A stretch of 15,125 bases of DNA, taken from the NCBI GenBank assembly GCA_002491565.1, contig DKWE01000065.1, positions 1-15,125 on the forward strand, written 5' to 3'. Numbering within the stretch: the stretch's first letter is position 1; each line of letters opens with the position of its first letter. The notes beneath the pieces were generated by a model. That model was given only the letters and a program-made list of their open reading frames with translations. It was not told the DNA's origin and made no database searches. The stretch comes from Lachnospiraceae bacterium UBA7160. Lineage in GTDB: Bacteria; Bacillota; Clostridia; Lachnospirales; Lachnospiraceae. The position numbers and the translations under genes are program-made. Below, one piece after another: positions 1 through 7,225 of the stretch.

Positions 1-407
1 TCGTTGCTCGCGGGAATAAAACCAGTCCTGCCAGGAACTGTGCCGATACAACATCCTTCAGCGGTAACTGCCCGTCCTCCCCACAGATACGAGTTTTAAA
101 ACCACTATCCTCTATACGATTGCCACAAAGTTGTACCAGTGTCGCTTCGCCTCCAGAGAAAAGTATGCCATAAAATCAGCTCTGTGGATGTAACCAAATT
201 GTAACGCATCCATCCGTCTGTAATTTCCAATCCTTACCTGTTCCATGGGCAGTTCCTGCCAAACAAACTGTTTTCCATCTGATGTTTCAGAATTTCCATG
301 ACAAACTGCCCAAACTGCCAGAAGAGGGCGCCGCAAATTAGCAGAACACTACAAGTTATGGTACATGTCCACTCGGCCAAGTACCTGCGCTTGTGCCCTA
401 ACTGCAT
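1..407 (-). pseudogene. Degraded membrane-protein gene, fragments in three frames
   Basis: No intact gene is visible here. On the minus strand three coding-like pieces follow one another in different frames. An ATG at 407 opens a basic N-terminus (MQLGHKRRYLAEW) and one hydrophobic helix, then stops at 234. A second frame carries QELPMEQVRIGNYRRMDAL and stops at 112. A third frame stays open from about 177 to the window edge (residues such as GFKTRICGEDGQLPLKDVV) but has no start codon. The order suggests one signal-anchored protein broken by at least two frameshifts, running off the left edge. I do not recognise the family. Alternatively this is non-coding DNA with chance open frames. The stretch 408-546 also holds only short open frames. 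Confidence 0.25.
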
Positions 408-546
408 TTTGCGACACCCTCTGTGTCCAGCTGCTGTTCTATTCTGTTTTCTACTCCCGCACTTTCCCCGGTGTACTGCATCATTTCTACTCAATCAAAA
501 TCTCTTTGTCCAACTTTTCATCCGTCTGTGCTGAAGCCAAAATACA

Positions 547-1533
547 CTAGTTCAGCTCCGTCCCTGACTTCTTTCCGTCCAGAAATGCTTTCGCATTGTC
601 GAGTGTCACACGGCTGATCGCGTGAAGCGCCTCTTCCGTCAGGAACGCCTGGTGAGAGGTCACAATCACGTTCGGGAATGACAGCAGACGCGCGGTCGTC
701 GAATGCATCAGAATATCGTCCTCGCGATTCTCATAGACATTCTGTGTCTCTTCCTCATACACATCTAGGCCAACTCCCAGGAAGATGTGCTCCCGGATAC
801 CCGCAATCAGATCCTCCGTCTTGACAAGACCGCCGCGTGAAGTATTGACCAGGACCACGCCCTGCTTCATCTTTGCAATCGTGTCGCTGCAGATCAGATG
901 GTGAGTCTCCTCCGTCAGCGGACAGTGCAGGGAAATCAGGTCACTCCTGCCAAGCAGCTCATCCAGCGTTACATATTCCACAAAATCTAATCCCGGATTC
1001 GGATACTGGTCGTAGCCTATGACCTTCATGCCAAAGCCATGGCAGATCCGCGCCATCGCCGCGCCGATTTTTCCGGTTCCGATAATACCCGCCGTCTTTT
1101 CATAAAAATTCGCACCCGTCAACCCCTGCAGACTGAAATTGTTCTCGCGCACCCGAATATATGCCTTATGAATTTTCCGGTTCACTGCCAGGGCCAGCGC
1201 CATCGCATGCTCCGCGACTGCCTCCGGCGAATATCCAGGCACACGCATCACCTGAATGCCGCATCTTGTAGCTGCCTCCAGGTCTACGTTGTTAAATCCT
1301 GCGCAGCGCATCAGAATCAGCTTCACGCCTCTGTCCTTCAGCGCCTCAATCGTCTTTGTCCCCACATCGGAGCTGACAAACGCGCAGATAGCCTCACTGT
1401 CCTTCACATAAGATGCCGTCTTTGGAGACAGCTCCGTCTCCCAGTATTCCAGCTCCAGATCCGGGTATTCTTCCTTGATCTGATCGAAAGAATCCTTGTC
1501 GTAACTCTTTGTTGCAAAAAATGTAATTCGCAT
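547..1533 (-). CDS. ldhA: D-2-hydroxyacid dehydrogenase, probably D-lactate dehydrogenase
   Basis: This 328-residue NAD-dependent cytoplasmic enzyme most likely reduces pyruvate to D-lactate and regenerates NAD+ during fermentation. The nucleotide-binding motif GTGKIG lies at residues 152-157, with the NAD-ribose aspartate in GYDQYP at 175. The family catalytic triad is complete: Arg233 in NTSRGG, Glu262 in LDVYEEE and His294 in TSHQAF. Length matches D-LDH (about 330). The open frame extends upstream to 1596, but the ATG at 1533 is chosen because AAAGGAG precedes it at good spacing and the typical N-terminus MRITFFATKSYD starts there. It appears monocistronic; no strong promoter or terminator was recognised. 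Related 2-hydroxyacid dehydrogenases (for example hydroxyisocaproate dehydrogenase) share these motifs, so the exact substrate is inferred. Confidence 0.9.
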   Translation of the reverse strand: MRITFFATKSYDKDSFDQIKEEYPDLELEYWETELSPKTASYVKDSEAICAFVSSDVGTKTIEALKDRGVKLILMRCAGFNNVDLEAATRCGIQVMRVPGYSPEAVAEHAMALALAVNRKIHKAYIRVRENNFSLQGLTGANFYEKTAGIIGTGKIGAAMARICHGFGMKVIGYDQYPNPGLDFVEYVTLDELLGRSDLISLHCPLTEETHHLICSDTIAKMKQGVVLVNTSRGGLVKTEDLIAGIREHIFLGVGLDVYEEETQNVYENREDDILMHSTTARLLSFPNVIVTSHQAFLTEEALHAISRVTLDNAKAFLDGKKSGTELN

Positions 1534-1685
1534 CGTGATTACTCCTTTCTTTTCTGCCTGCTTGCCTGAAGCAGGGGATATATTAGTTTCCCTCATAGTT
1601 TCAATCCTATACAGTCCGCAGAATTCTCGTGCGTCTTACGCGAAAACACTTTGCGCAGCAATATAGCATTAACCGTAACCGTCCA

Positions 1686-1840
1686 TGTTACTGTTCATGC
1701 ATCCACTGTCCCGCGAGGCGTTTTCGTGCGAATGCACGAAAATCCCGAGGGTAGCAGCGCCAAAATGCGTGTTTCACGCATTTTGTGTGCATCGCGAAGC
1801 GTGTTATTGTTCGCGGCCAGGATGGCCGTGAACAGTAACA
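1686..1840. mobile_element. MITE-like palindromic element with target duplication (copy A)
   Basis: This non-coding element is bounded by perfect 12-bp terminal inverted repeats, TGTTACTGTTCA (1686-1697) and TGAACAGTAACA (1829-1840). It is flanked directly by a 6-bp direct repeat CGTCCA (1680-1685 and 1841-1846), the signature of a transposition event. Inside are two strong hairpins: TTTTCGTGC/GCACGAAAA (1721-1742, 4-nt loop), and AAAATGCGTG/CACGCATTTT around 1763-1785. There is no open frame of note. It lies between the ldh start and tRNA-Leu. It fits a miniature inverted-repeat element that would need a transposase from elsewhere. The family name is unknown to me. Confidence 0.7.
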
Positions 1841-1878
1841 CGTCCATCTGCTTCTTATGACTTTCTTGAAAATATATC

Positions 1879-1907
1879 TTGCATCCTGTCAGAAAATGTG
1901 CTATGAT
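1879..1907 (+). promoter_or_regulatory. Sigma-A promoter of tRNA-Leu
   Basis: The -35 box TTGCAT (1879-1884) and -10 box TATGAT (1902-1907) are separated by exactly 17 bp. The -10 box ends 13 bases before the first base of the mature tRNA, leaving a very short 5' leader. Confidence 0.75.
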
Positions 1908-1920
1908 ACAAAACGTGCAA

Positions 1921-2002
1921 GCCGCTGTGGCGGAATTGGCAGACGCACTTGACTCAAAATCAAGCGGGTAATACCGTGCCGGTTCGAGTCCGGCCAGCGG
2001 CA
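1921..2002 (+). tRNA. tRNA-Leu, anticodon CAA
   Basis: This is an 82-nt class II tRNA. The acceptor arms GCCGCTG (1921-1927) and CAGCGGC (1995-2001) pair perfectly and are followed by discriminator A2002. The anticodon stem CTTGA/TCAAG encloses the loop CTCAAAA, giving anticodon CAA, which reads UUG. A long variable arm (CGGGTAATACCGTG) and a T arm with GGTTCGAGTCC complete a leucine-type cloverleaf. CCA is not encoded, so it must be added after transcription. It has its own promoter and a terminator that starts 4 bases after its end, so it is a single-gene transcript. Palindromic element copies lie on both sides. Confidence 0.96.
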
Positions 2003-2006
2003 CTGG

Positions 2007-2042
2007 AAAGCTTCTCTTATCAGACAGAAAGAGGAGCTTTTT
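2007..2042 (+). terminator. Rho-independent terminator of tRNA-Leu
   Basis: A 12-bp stem forms between AAAGCTTCTCTT (2007-2018) and AAGAGGAGCTTT (2029-2040), with one G-U pair and a 10-nt loop. It runs straight into a T-rich end (TTTTTCTG). Confidence 0.88.
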
Positions 2043-2052
2043 CTGTTGTGGA

Positions 2053-2137
2053 CGGGATTTTTACGTGTTGCCCTCAGGATTTTCATGTATAAATGCATGA
2101 AAACGCCTCGCTGGATCGTGGCTGCTGAATCGTTACG
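2053..2137. repeat. Diverged, truncated inverted copy of the MITE-like element (copy B)
   Basis: Read on the plus strand, this aligns with the reverse complement of copy A. Shared landmarks in order are CCCTCAGG (CCCTCGGG in A), a TTTTCATG/CATGAAAA hairpin (2080-2103), ACGCCTCGC (identical in A), and a decayed terminal repeat TGAATCGTTACG (8 of 12 bases as in A). The other half of the element, including its outer inverted repeat, is missing at the tRNA terminator side. The hairpin bases differ from copy A on both arms in a pairing-preserving way. Confidence 0.6.
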
Positions 2138-2197
2138 TTTTGTCTTCTATGACAGGGACGCGCTTGTTCTTTTTCCATCACGTCAACCGGAAGAGCA

Positions 2198-2266
2198 TCA
2201 GACAGTTACGAATACCTTGGGCCGATTCCTGATCGGTCGTTTCACTGGGTACTATAAGCTGTCTGA
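2198..2266. other. Nested inverted repeats in a gene-free stretch
   Basis: Three nested stems are visible: TCAGACAG/CTGTCTGA (2198-2205 with 2259-2266), TACC/GGTA (2213-2216 with 2248-2251), and GGCCGAT/ATCGGTC (2220-2226 with 2232-2238, one G-U pair). The stretch has no recognisable gene and lies downstream of lysA. It could be a remnant of a palindromic element or a structured RNA. Nothing else is seen between 2138 and 2382. Confidence 0.35.
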
Positions 2267-2382
2267 CACCATTCTCTTGCACACCGTCACTTTAAAATAT
2301 CTGTACTATATATATGGAAACCTCAGATGACAGGAAAGGAGTTCTCCCGTTTCTCACAGCAAAGACTGCGAAGCAGCACTCC

Positions 2383-3651
2383 TCAATATTTCATATTTTT
2401 CAATACATCACAGAAATCAAACGTTGCAAAATAATCCTCCGGAGTCTCCGCGCGGCGGATCAGCTGGAAGCTGCCGTCCTCCTTCAGCAGAATTTCTGAT
2501 GACTTCAGCTTTCCGTTATAATTATAGCCCATCGAGAAACCATGTGCACCGGTATCATGGATCACAAGCAGATCCCCCATATCAATTCTCGGGAGTTCCC
2601 GGTCAATCGCAAATTTGTCATTGTTCTCGCACAGGGATCCAGTCACATCATACAGGTGATCACAGGGTTCCTCTTCCTTGCCCATCACTGTGATGTGATG
2701 GTAAGCCCCATACATCGCCGGACGCATCAGGTTCACCGCACAGGCGTCGACACCGATGTATTCCTTATGCGTATGTTTCTCATTGATCGCACGCGTCACC
2801 AGACAGCCATAAGGTCCCAGCATATAACGGCCAAGCTCTGTGTACAGTGCAACATCCCCCATACCTGCCGGGACAAGTACTTCCTCATAGACTTTCCGCA
2901 CACCCTCTCCAATCACATGGATGTCATTCTTTTCCTGCTCCGGGCGGTATGGGATGCCAATGCCGCCGGACAAATTGATAAAGGAAATCTTCGCGCCGGT
3001 CTTCTGGTGCAGCCGTACCGCCAGCTCAAAGAGTACCTTGGCCAGCATCGGATAATACTCGTTTGACACCGTGTTGCTCGCTAAAAACGCATGAATGCCG
3101 AATTCCTCTACCCCTTTGTCCATCATCACACGAAAGGCTTCCTCAATTTGCCCGTCTGTCATTCCGTACTTTGCATCGCCGGGATTGTCCATGATGCTGT
3201 TGCTGATCTTGAACAGTCCGCCCGGATTGTACCGGCAGGACATCGTCTTCGGCAGCGCGCCAAGCACATGCTCCACTTTCTCGATATGTGTGATATCATC
3301 GAGATTGATAATGCCGCCGACCTCGGCCGCCTTTTTGAACTCCTCCTCCGGCGTATCATTGGAGGAAAACATCACGTCGTGTCCAGTGATCCCGACTGCC
3401 TCTGAGAGCATCAGCTCTGTCATGGAGGAGCAGTCACAGCCGCAGCCATACTCATGCAATATCTGGATCAGGAACGGGTTCGGCGTCGCTTTTACCGCAA
3501 AATATTCCTTAAACCCAGGATTCCACGAAAATGCGTCATACAGTTCTTTTACATTTTCCCGGATCCCCTTCTCATCATAAAGATAAAACGGAGTCGGATA
3601 GCTCCGGGCAATTTCTTCCAGCTTTTCCTTTGTCACGAATGTTTTTTTCAT
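2383..3651 (-). CDS. lysA: Diaminopimelate decarboxylase (PLP-dependent, fold type III)
   Basis: This 422-residue cytoplasmic enzyme should convert meso-diaminopimelate to L-lysine, the last step of lysine synthesis. The N-terminal alanine-racemase-like barrel carries the PLP lysine at Lys54 in YFAVKATPNP. SGGIGIPYRPE fits the PLP phosphate loop. The C-terminal domain has the catalytic Cys341 in GSLCENND, which replaces the common CESGD-like motif, and ELGRYM in place of EPGR. These variants, with GVDACAVNLMRP, are to my knowledge typical of a Clostridia/Bacteroidetes branch of LysA rather than defects. The open frame extends to 3864 in frame, but the ATG at 3651 has AGGAG upstream and begins the conserved N-terminus; the extension lies within the leader. 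It stands alone behind its own promoter. Other ornithine/DAP decarboxylase-like enzymes are less likely. Confidence 0.88.
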   Translation of the reverse strand: MKKTFVTKEKLEEIARSYPTPFYLYDEKGIRENVKELYDAFSWNPGFKEYFAVKATPNPFLIQILHEYGCGCDCSSMTELMLSEAVGITGHDVMFSSNDTPEEEFKKAAEVGGIINLDDITHIEKVEHVLGALPKTMSCRYNPGGLFKISNSIMDNPGDAKYGMTDGQIEEAFRVMMDKGVEEFGIHAFLASNTVSNEYYPMLAKVLFELAVRLHQKTGAKISFINLSGGIGIPYRPEQEKNDIHVIGEGVRKVYEEVLVPAGMGDVALYTELGRYMLGPYGCLVTRAINEKHTHKEYIGVDACAVNLMRPAMYGAYHHITVMGKEEEPCDHLYDVTGSLCENNDKFAIDRELPRIDMGDLLVIHDTGAHGFSMGYNYNGKLKSSEILLKEDGSFQLIRRAETPEDYFATFDFCDVLKNMKY

Positions 3652-3697
3652 CTGTCTCTCCTCTTTCCACTCATCCTGCTGTATCTGGCCGATGGAT

Positions 3698-3805
3698 AAA
3701 GACCGTGCACATCCGCACGGCATCTTTTCCGTCACAGACAGTAAGTATCCTGTGACAGAATCAGAAATGCCCCCAGACAGACGCACGCCTTCGTCTGCTG
3801 AGGGC
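3698..3805 (-). promoter_or_regulatory. Structured 5' leader of lysA (three hairpins)
   Basis: Between the promoter and lysA the minus strand can fold three consecutive hairpins. The first (3769-3805) pairs GCCCTCAG with CTGGGGGC and CAGACG with CGTCTG. The second (3731-3756) is GTCACAG/CTGTGAC with a 12-nt loop. The third (3698-3727) is CCGTGC/GCACGG extended by AAAGA/TCTTT across a 2-nt bulge. None ends in a poly-U run. I do not see lysine riboswitch (L-box) or T-box consensus blocks, so a regulatory role is inferred only. Confidence 0.45.
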
Positions 3806-3834
3806 ATACACCATTGTATACCAGATTCACCGTT

Positions 3835-3864
3835 ACTATAATGCATTCTCTGTCTGCTTGTCAA
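3835..3864 (-). promoter_or_regulatory. Promoter of lysA
   Basis: On the minus strand a perfect -35 TTGACA (3859-3864) and a -10 TATAGT (3835-3840) are spaced 18 bp apart; ATTATA at 16 bp is an alternative. Transcription would start near 3828, giving a leader of about 175 nt. The remaining gap 3865-3962 shows only a weak TTACAG/CTGTAA pairing after the upstream operon. Confidence 0.7.
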
Positions 3865-3962
3865 CTAAAATTTACATTACAAATTATGGTTGACACCTCA
3901 TTACAGCCAGCTGCAACCCGTAGCCGCGTATCTGGACCGGAGCGCTTAAACTGTAACCGTCG

Positions 3963-5975
3963 CTACTCCCCATAAAACCCTTTCACCCGGTGCTTCGTAT
4001 CAACCAGATGGTTGTACTGCAAAATCTGATACCCGATCAGCGCTTCCGGAATCTCTCCATTCTCCCAGCTGTGGAAGCTTCCGTCCGCATCCCGATACAC
4101 CATCGAGTTGACAATTGGAAAGGACTCCATCAATCCAGCCAGGAACGTCTGATATCCAGTCTTCGGAATACCCGCATGTTCCAGCAGCAGTCCGCCAAGA
4201 TAATTGACGCTGATCCCTTCATAATACGCAGGCTCCAGATCATAATTGCTCCAGATCACGAACGGAACACGATATCCCTGCTCAATAGCGGCAGGATCCT
4301 CACTATCCCCGACGCCGCACAGCCGTTTCACATAATTCGTAATATAGTCAGACGGCTGATGGTCTCCAAACATCAAAAGCACCACCGGTTCCTCCTGCTG
4401 CCTGAAGTATTCGACCAGCTCCTCCAGCGCGCGGTCCGTCTGGTTCATCAGCGTCAGATATTTTTCTACCGACAGAGCCTGCGTGGACTTTTTTTCCACT
4501 CCTGGAAGCTTTATGTAACTGTCAAAATCCGGTGTCTCCTTGCTGTAGCCGCCGTGATTCTGCATCGTCACTTCGAACACAAACTTCCGCTCTCCCGCTT
4601 CTTTGTTCTCGAACAGCTCCGCAATTTTCTCAAATGCAGACTGGTCACTGATATAGCCGCGCATCGTCTTCGGATTTGAAAAAGAAGTCCTGTCCAGAAA
4701 TTCATCAAATCCAAACGCTTCATAAACCTCATCGCGGTCCCAGCCGGAACGGTTGTAAGGATGAATCGCTGTCGTGCTGTAGCCGAGTGACTTCAGATAC
4801 GATGCAAGCGATGGCGTCTCCTCATGAATATACTGCTGGTATGGCACGCTTCCGGCGGGAAGAAAGCCCATCGTATCTCCGGTCAGCAGCTCAAATTCTG
4901 TATTCGCGGTATTGCCCCCCTTGACCGAGACATACACCTCACCGCCGATGGCCTCCTTCTGCAGCTTCTTGAAACAGGGAAGCACTTCCTCGCTCGTCTC
5001 GAACTCTCCCCAGACCGACAAATCCGAGAACGCCTCATTCATAATGATAACAATATTGGGATAGTCCCTGCCGTTATCCGCTGCAGCCACGGAAGCAGTA
5101 TCTGCCTCTGCTTCCGCCTGTGCAGCCAATTCCTCTGCTTTCGCGACGGAATAATCGTCCGGCTCCTCAATATCCAGGAAACGCAGATTTCCGAGAAATC
5201 CGCCGATGATACCGTTGTTCCGGTACAGAACGTTCATCGTGAACAATGTCGTATCCATCCCGAAGTAGCTCTGCACACTGCTCTTCTGAATATTTCCCAC
5301 ATACAGCGCCATCAGCGCCACAGCTACCGCAGCCGTCACTGCCCGCACCGCAGGACGGCGGAAACGCACCGTCGATTTGGATGCAAGCAGGATCATCCAG
5401 ATAAATGCAAAAATGCTGTATGTGACTTTCCAGGTCAGCTCAAAGGAATAATTATCCGCGACTGACGCTGCAGTCCGCAGAGACAGCAGATCCCAGGGCA
5501 CAATGGGCGTCCCCCGGAAGCAGACAACGAAATAATTTGCCAGCCCAAAGATCATCGGCACCAGAGTTGCGGTCAGAACACCCATTCGGACACTCCCGAA
5601 TAAGAAGGTGCAAAGCGCATACAACAAGTAAAAAAATACAAGATTCAGGACCAGAATCATCCAGTTCCACACAATGATCGGATGTAACGGATCTCCAATA
5701 ACGTAGGAATAATTTTCCATTGCCCAGAACGAACAAAACGGAATCACCACACACAGCAGTGCCGTGCCGATTTTTCCAATGTGCACATCCAAAAGTACAA
5801 AAAAGCCTGCCGCAATGCCAAGCGCCAAGCATAAAAAGACAGCAGCCCCCCCACTGCCACTGCACGACACCGTAAACATAGTCACGGCAAACAGCGCCGC
5901 AGTCACCGCCAGGGCGGCTGCAGCGCGCTGTTTCTCCCAAACAAACAACTTCTTTTTTTCTTTCATCTTATCCAT
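3963..5975 (-). CDS. LtaS-like phosphoglycerol transferase (LTA synthase family)
   Basis: This 670-residue membrane enzyme belongs to the alkaline-phosphatase/sulfatase superfamily branch that transfers glycerol phosphate from phosphatidylglycerol to teichoic acids or other surface glycans. Six or seven hydrophobic helices fill residues 17-230, followed by an Ala/Glu-rich linker (278-300) and an extracytoplasmic catalytic domain from about 305. Likely metal and catalytic residues by comparison with LtaS are Glu314 (MNEAFSD), the nucleophile Thr356 (GGNTANTEF), His405, His474 (QNHGGY) and Asp538/His539 (FGDHQPS), so it looks active. The start at 5975 has a weak AGAAAGA site; ATG 5966 is an alternative. 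Only 9 bp separate it from the upstream rhomboid-like gene, indicating one transcript and probable translational coupling. The acceptor polymer cannot be told from sequence. Confidence 0.85.
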   Translation of the reverse strand: MDKMKEKKKLFVWEKQRAAAALAVTAALFAVTMFTVSCSGSGGAAVFLCLALGIAAGFFVLLDVHIGKIGTALLCVVIPFCSFWAMENYSYVIGDPLHPIIVWNWMILVLNLVFFYLLYALCTFLFGSVRMGVLTATLVPMIFGLANYFVVCFRGTPIVPWDLLSLRTAASVADNYSFELTWKVTYSIFAFIWMILLASKSTVRFRRPAVRAVTAAVAVALMALYVGNIQKSSVQSYFGMDTTLFTMNVLYRNNGIIGGFLGNLRFLDIEEPDDYSVAKAEELAAQAEAEADTASVAAADNGRDYPNIVIIMNEAFSDLSVWGEFETSEEVLPCFKKLQKEAIGGEVYVSVKGGNTANTEFELLTGDTMGFLPAGSVPYQQYIHEETPSLASYLKSLGYSTTAIHPYNRSGWDRDEVYEAFGFDEFLDRTSFSNPKTMRGYISDQSAFEKIAELFENKEAGERKFVFEVTMQNHGGYSKETPDFDSYIKLPGVEKKSTQALSVEKYLTLMNQTDRALEELVEYFRQQEEPVVLLMFGDHQPSDYITNYVKRLCGVGDSEDPAAIEQGYRVPFVIWSNYDLEPAYYEGISVNYLGGLLLEHAGIPKTGYQTFLAGLMESFPIVNSMVYRDADGSFHSWENGEIPEALIGYQILQYNHLVDTKHRVKGFYGE

Positions 5976-5984
5976 GTCTTCTTT

Positions 5985-6809
5985 CTAGAATTTCCGGTGC
6001 TGATGCGTAAACAGATGATCCTGACAGTATTCATAATTTCCGTCACACTTGGAGCAAAAACGAAACTCCAGATCATCGCCGTCCAGCTCTGTCCTCCCAC
6101 AGATCGCGCACTTATGCTTTGTGACACTCTTCGGCTGCGCCTGGCGGACCTTTTTATGAAACTCCTGCCGTCTGTGTATCTGATGCGGCGAGAAACGGTC
6201 CAGTCTGCCGGAAATCAGATAAAATACGATAAAATTGAACAGGGAGGCGATAATTGCCACACGGCTCGCCCAGTTTCCCCGAATCAGAGCTTCCAGAATC
6301 AGAGCACCATAGAGCAGCCCCATCCATTTCATCTTGACCGGAATCAGGAACATCAGCAGCACCTGCATGTCCGGGTACGTCAGTGCGAACGCAAGGAACA
6401 TGGACATATTGATATAGTAGGTACTGAAATAGAACCCGATCCCATAGCCCGGCGAAATCACGTACAGCAAAAACGCGCCAAGTACCGTAAACAGCATTCC
6501 GGAGAAAATATAAACATTAAACCGGAATGAACCCCAGGTCTGCTCCAGTGTCCTTCCGAGAGAGAAATAGAAAAACAGCATAATGATGGTAAACAAGCCC
6601 AGATCGGAGGGCGGGATCAGCACCCAACTCACCAGTCTCCAGACCTGTCCGCGCAGAATCCAGTACGGTTCCAGCGTCAGATACATGATGGCCTGCGGCC
6701 GGACCAGCATCAGAAGATATCCAGCTACATACAGCGAAATTATAATCATCGGTAGATTCCGAATCGCATATCTGCCATATTTTCGCTCCATTTTGTCTAA
6801 GAAACGCAT
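5985..6809 (-). CDS. Rhomboid-fold membrane protein, apparently catalytically dead, with C-terminal zinc-finger-like tail
   Basis: This is a 274-residue protein with about six hydrophobic helices (residues 20-200) and a soluble tail. Rhomboid-like signs are the WR motif in GQVWRLVSW (54-62), YFSLGRTLEQTWGS (81-94) and helix spacing. The protease GxSG serine motif is not visible (YINMSM at 132-137) and the usual AHxxG histidine region reads IASLFNFIVFYLISGR, so it is probably a pseudoprotease like iRhoms or derlins. The tail carries Cys234/Cys237 (CAIC), Cys252/Cys255 (CSKC), Cys262, His265, His269 and His271, suggesting bound zinc. AAAGAGG precedes ATG 6809. It is first in an operon with the LtaS-like gene. 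Function is unknown; a chaperone or assembly role for the partner enzyme is inference. Confidence 0.75.
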   Translation of the reverse strand: MRFLDKMERKYGRYAIRNLPMIIISLYVAGYLLMLVRPQAIMYLTLEPYWILRGQVWRLVSWVLIPPSDLGLFTIIMLFFYFSLGRTLEQTWGSFRFNVYIFSGMLFTVLGAFLLYVISPGYGIGFYFSTYYINMSMFLAFALTYPDMQVLLMFLIPVKMKWMGLLYGALILEALIRGNWASRVAIIASLFNFIVFYLISGRLDRFSPHQIHRRQEFHKKVRQAQPKSVTKHKCAICGRTELDGDDLEFRFCSKCDGNYEYCQDHLFTHQHRKF

Positions 6810-6875
6810 TCGTAAACCTCTTTCCCGGATGCGGCAGCCCTCCGCACAGCTCCCGCATCACTTCTTTTTTCCTCG

Positions 6876-6904
6876 ATTATAATTTTTTCGCGCTGGTTTG
6901 TCAA
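6876..6904 (-). promoter_or_regulatory. Consensus sigma-A promoter of the rhomboid-LtaS operon
   Basis: On the minus strand TTGACA (6899-6904) and TATAAT (6876-6881) are both exact consensus boxes with the optimal 17-bp spacing. The leader to the ATG at 6809 is roughly 60 nt. The -35 box starts 37 bases after the LysM stop codon, with no clear terminator in between, so some read-through from the LysM gene is possible. Confidence 0.88.
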
Positions 6905-6941
6905 TCTGCAAGCTTCCCAAATCAGCGCACTTTAGAAATCT

Positions 6942-7142
6942 TTAAGAAAGCGGAAACGGCTGCAGCTTTGGGATGCGGATTGCGTCTCCGATCTGAAGAT
7001 TGTAAATATCTACATAAGGATTCGCATAGATGAGTGCTGAGACCCGAACTCCGTATTTTTTCGCAATCTTATAGAGAGTGTCGCCGGCCTCAATCGTATG
7101 TGCAAAGCCAAAACATGCCGGACAGATGCTGTTTGTACTCAT
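6942..7142 (-). CDS. Small LysM-domain protein
   Basis: This 66-residue protein is almost wholly one LysM domain (about residues 14-59: HTIEAGDTLYKIAKKYGV ... NLQIGDAIRIP), a fold that binds N-acetylglucosamine-containing glycans such as peptidoglycan. There is no signal peptide or membrane helix; the ten residues before the domain contain a CPAC pair. Secretion is therefore unclear, and similar stand-alone LysM proteins in spore formers can be spore-coat or cortex associated. AGGAG lies 8 bases before ATG 7142. It is 83 bp downstream of the GNAT gene in the same direction and may share its transcript. Confidence 0.82.
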   Translation of the reverse strand: MSTNSICPACFGFAHTIEAGDTLYKIAKKYGVRVSALIYANPYVDIYNLQIGDAIRIPKLQPFPLS

Positions 7143-7225
7143 ATTTCCCGCTCCTGCATGGAATTATCTCTTCCATATGATATGCAGCACCAGAGAAAAT
7201 GAAACCAGAAGGCCTCCGTAGCTGC

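Noticed and set aside
1039..1569. 176-codon plus-strand open frame
   Set aside because: It lies antisense within the dehydrogenase gene, with no ribosome site or family likeness; a shadow frame.
1686..2137. CRISPR array or integron-type attC sites
   Set aside because: There are only two diverged, oppositely oriented copies with no regular spacers and no cas genes or integrase nearby.
1921..2137. Integrative element attached at tRNA-Leu
   Set aside because: No integrase gene is present and I saw no repeat of the tRNA 3' end elsewhere in the window.
2046..2330. 94-codon plus-strand open frame after tRNA-Leu
   Set aside because: It runs through the element copy and hairpins, has no ribosome site and resembles no family I know.
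3652..3864. 71-residue N-terminal extension of LysA
   Set aside because: The stretch overlaps the promoter and hairpin leader, has no ribosome site, and the ATG at 3651 with AGGAG matches the family start.
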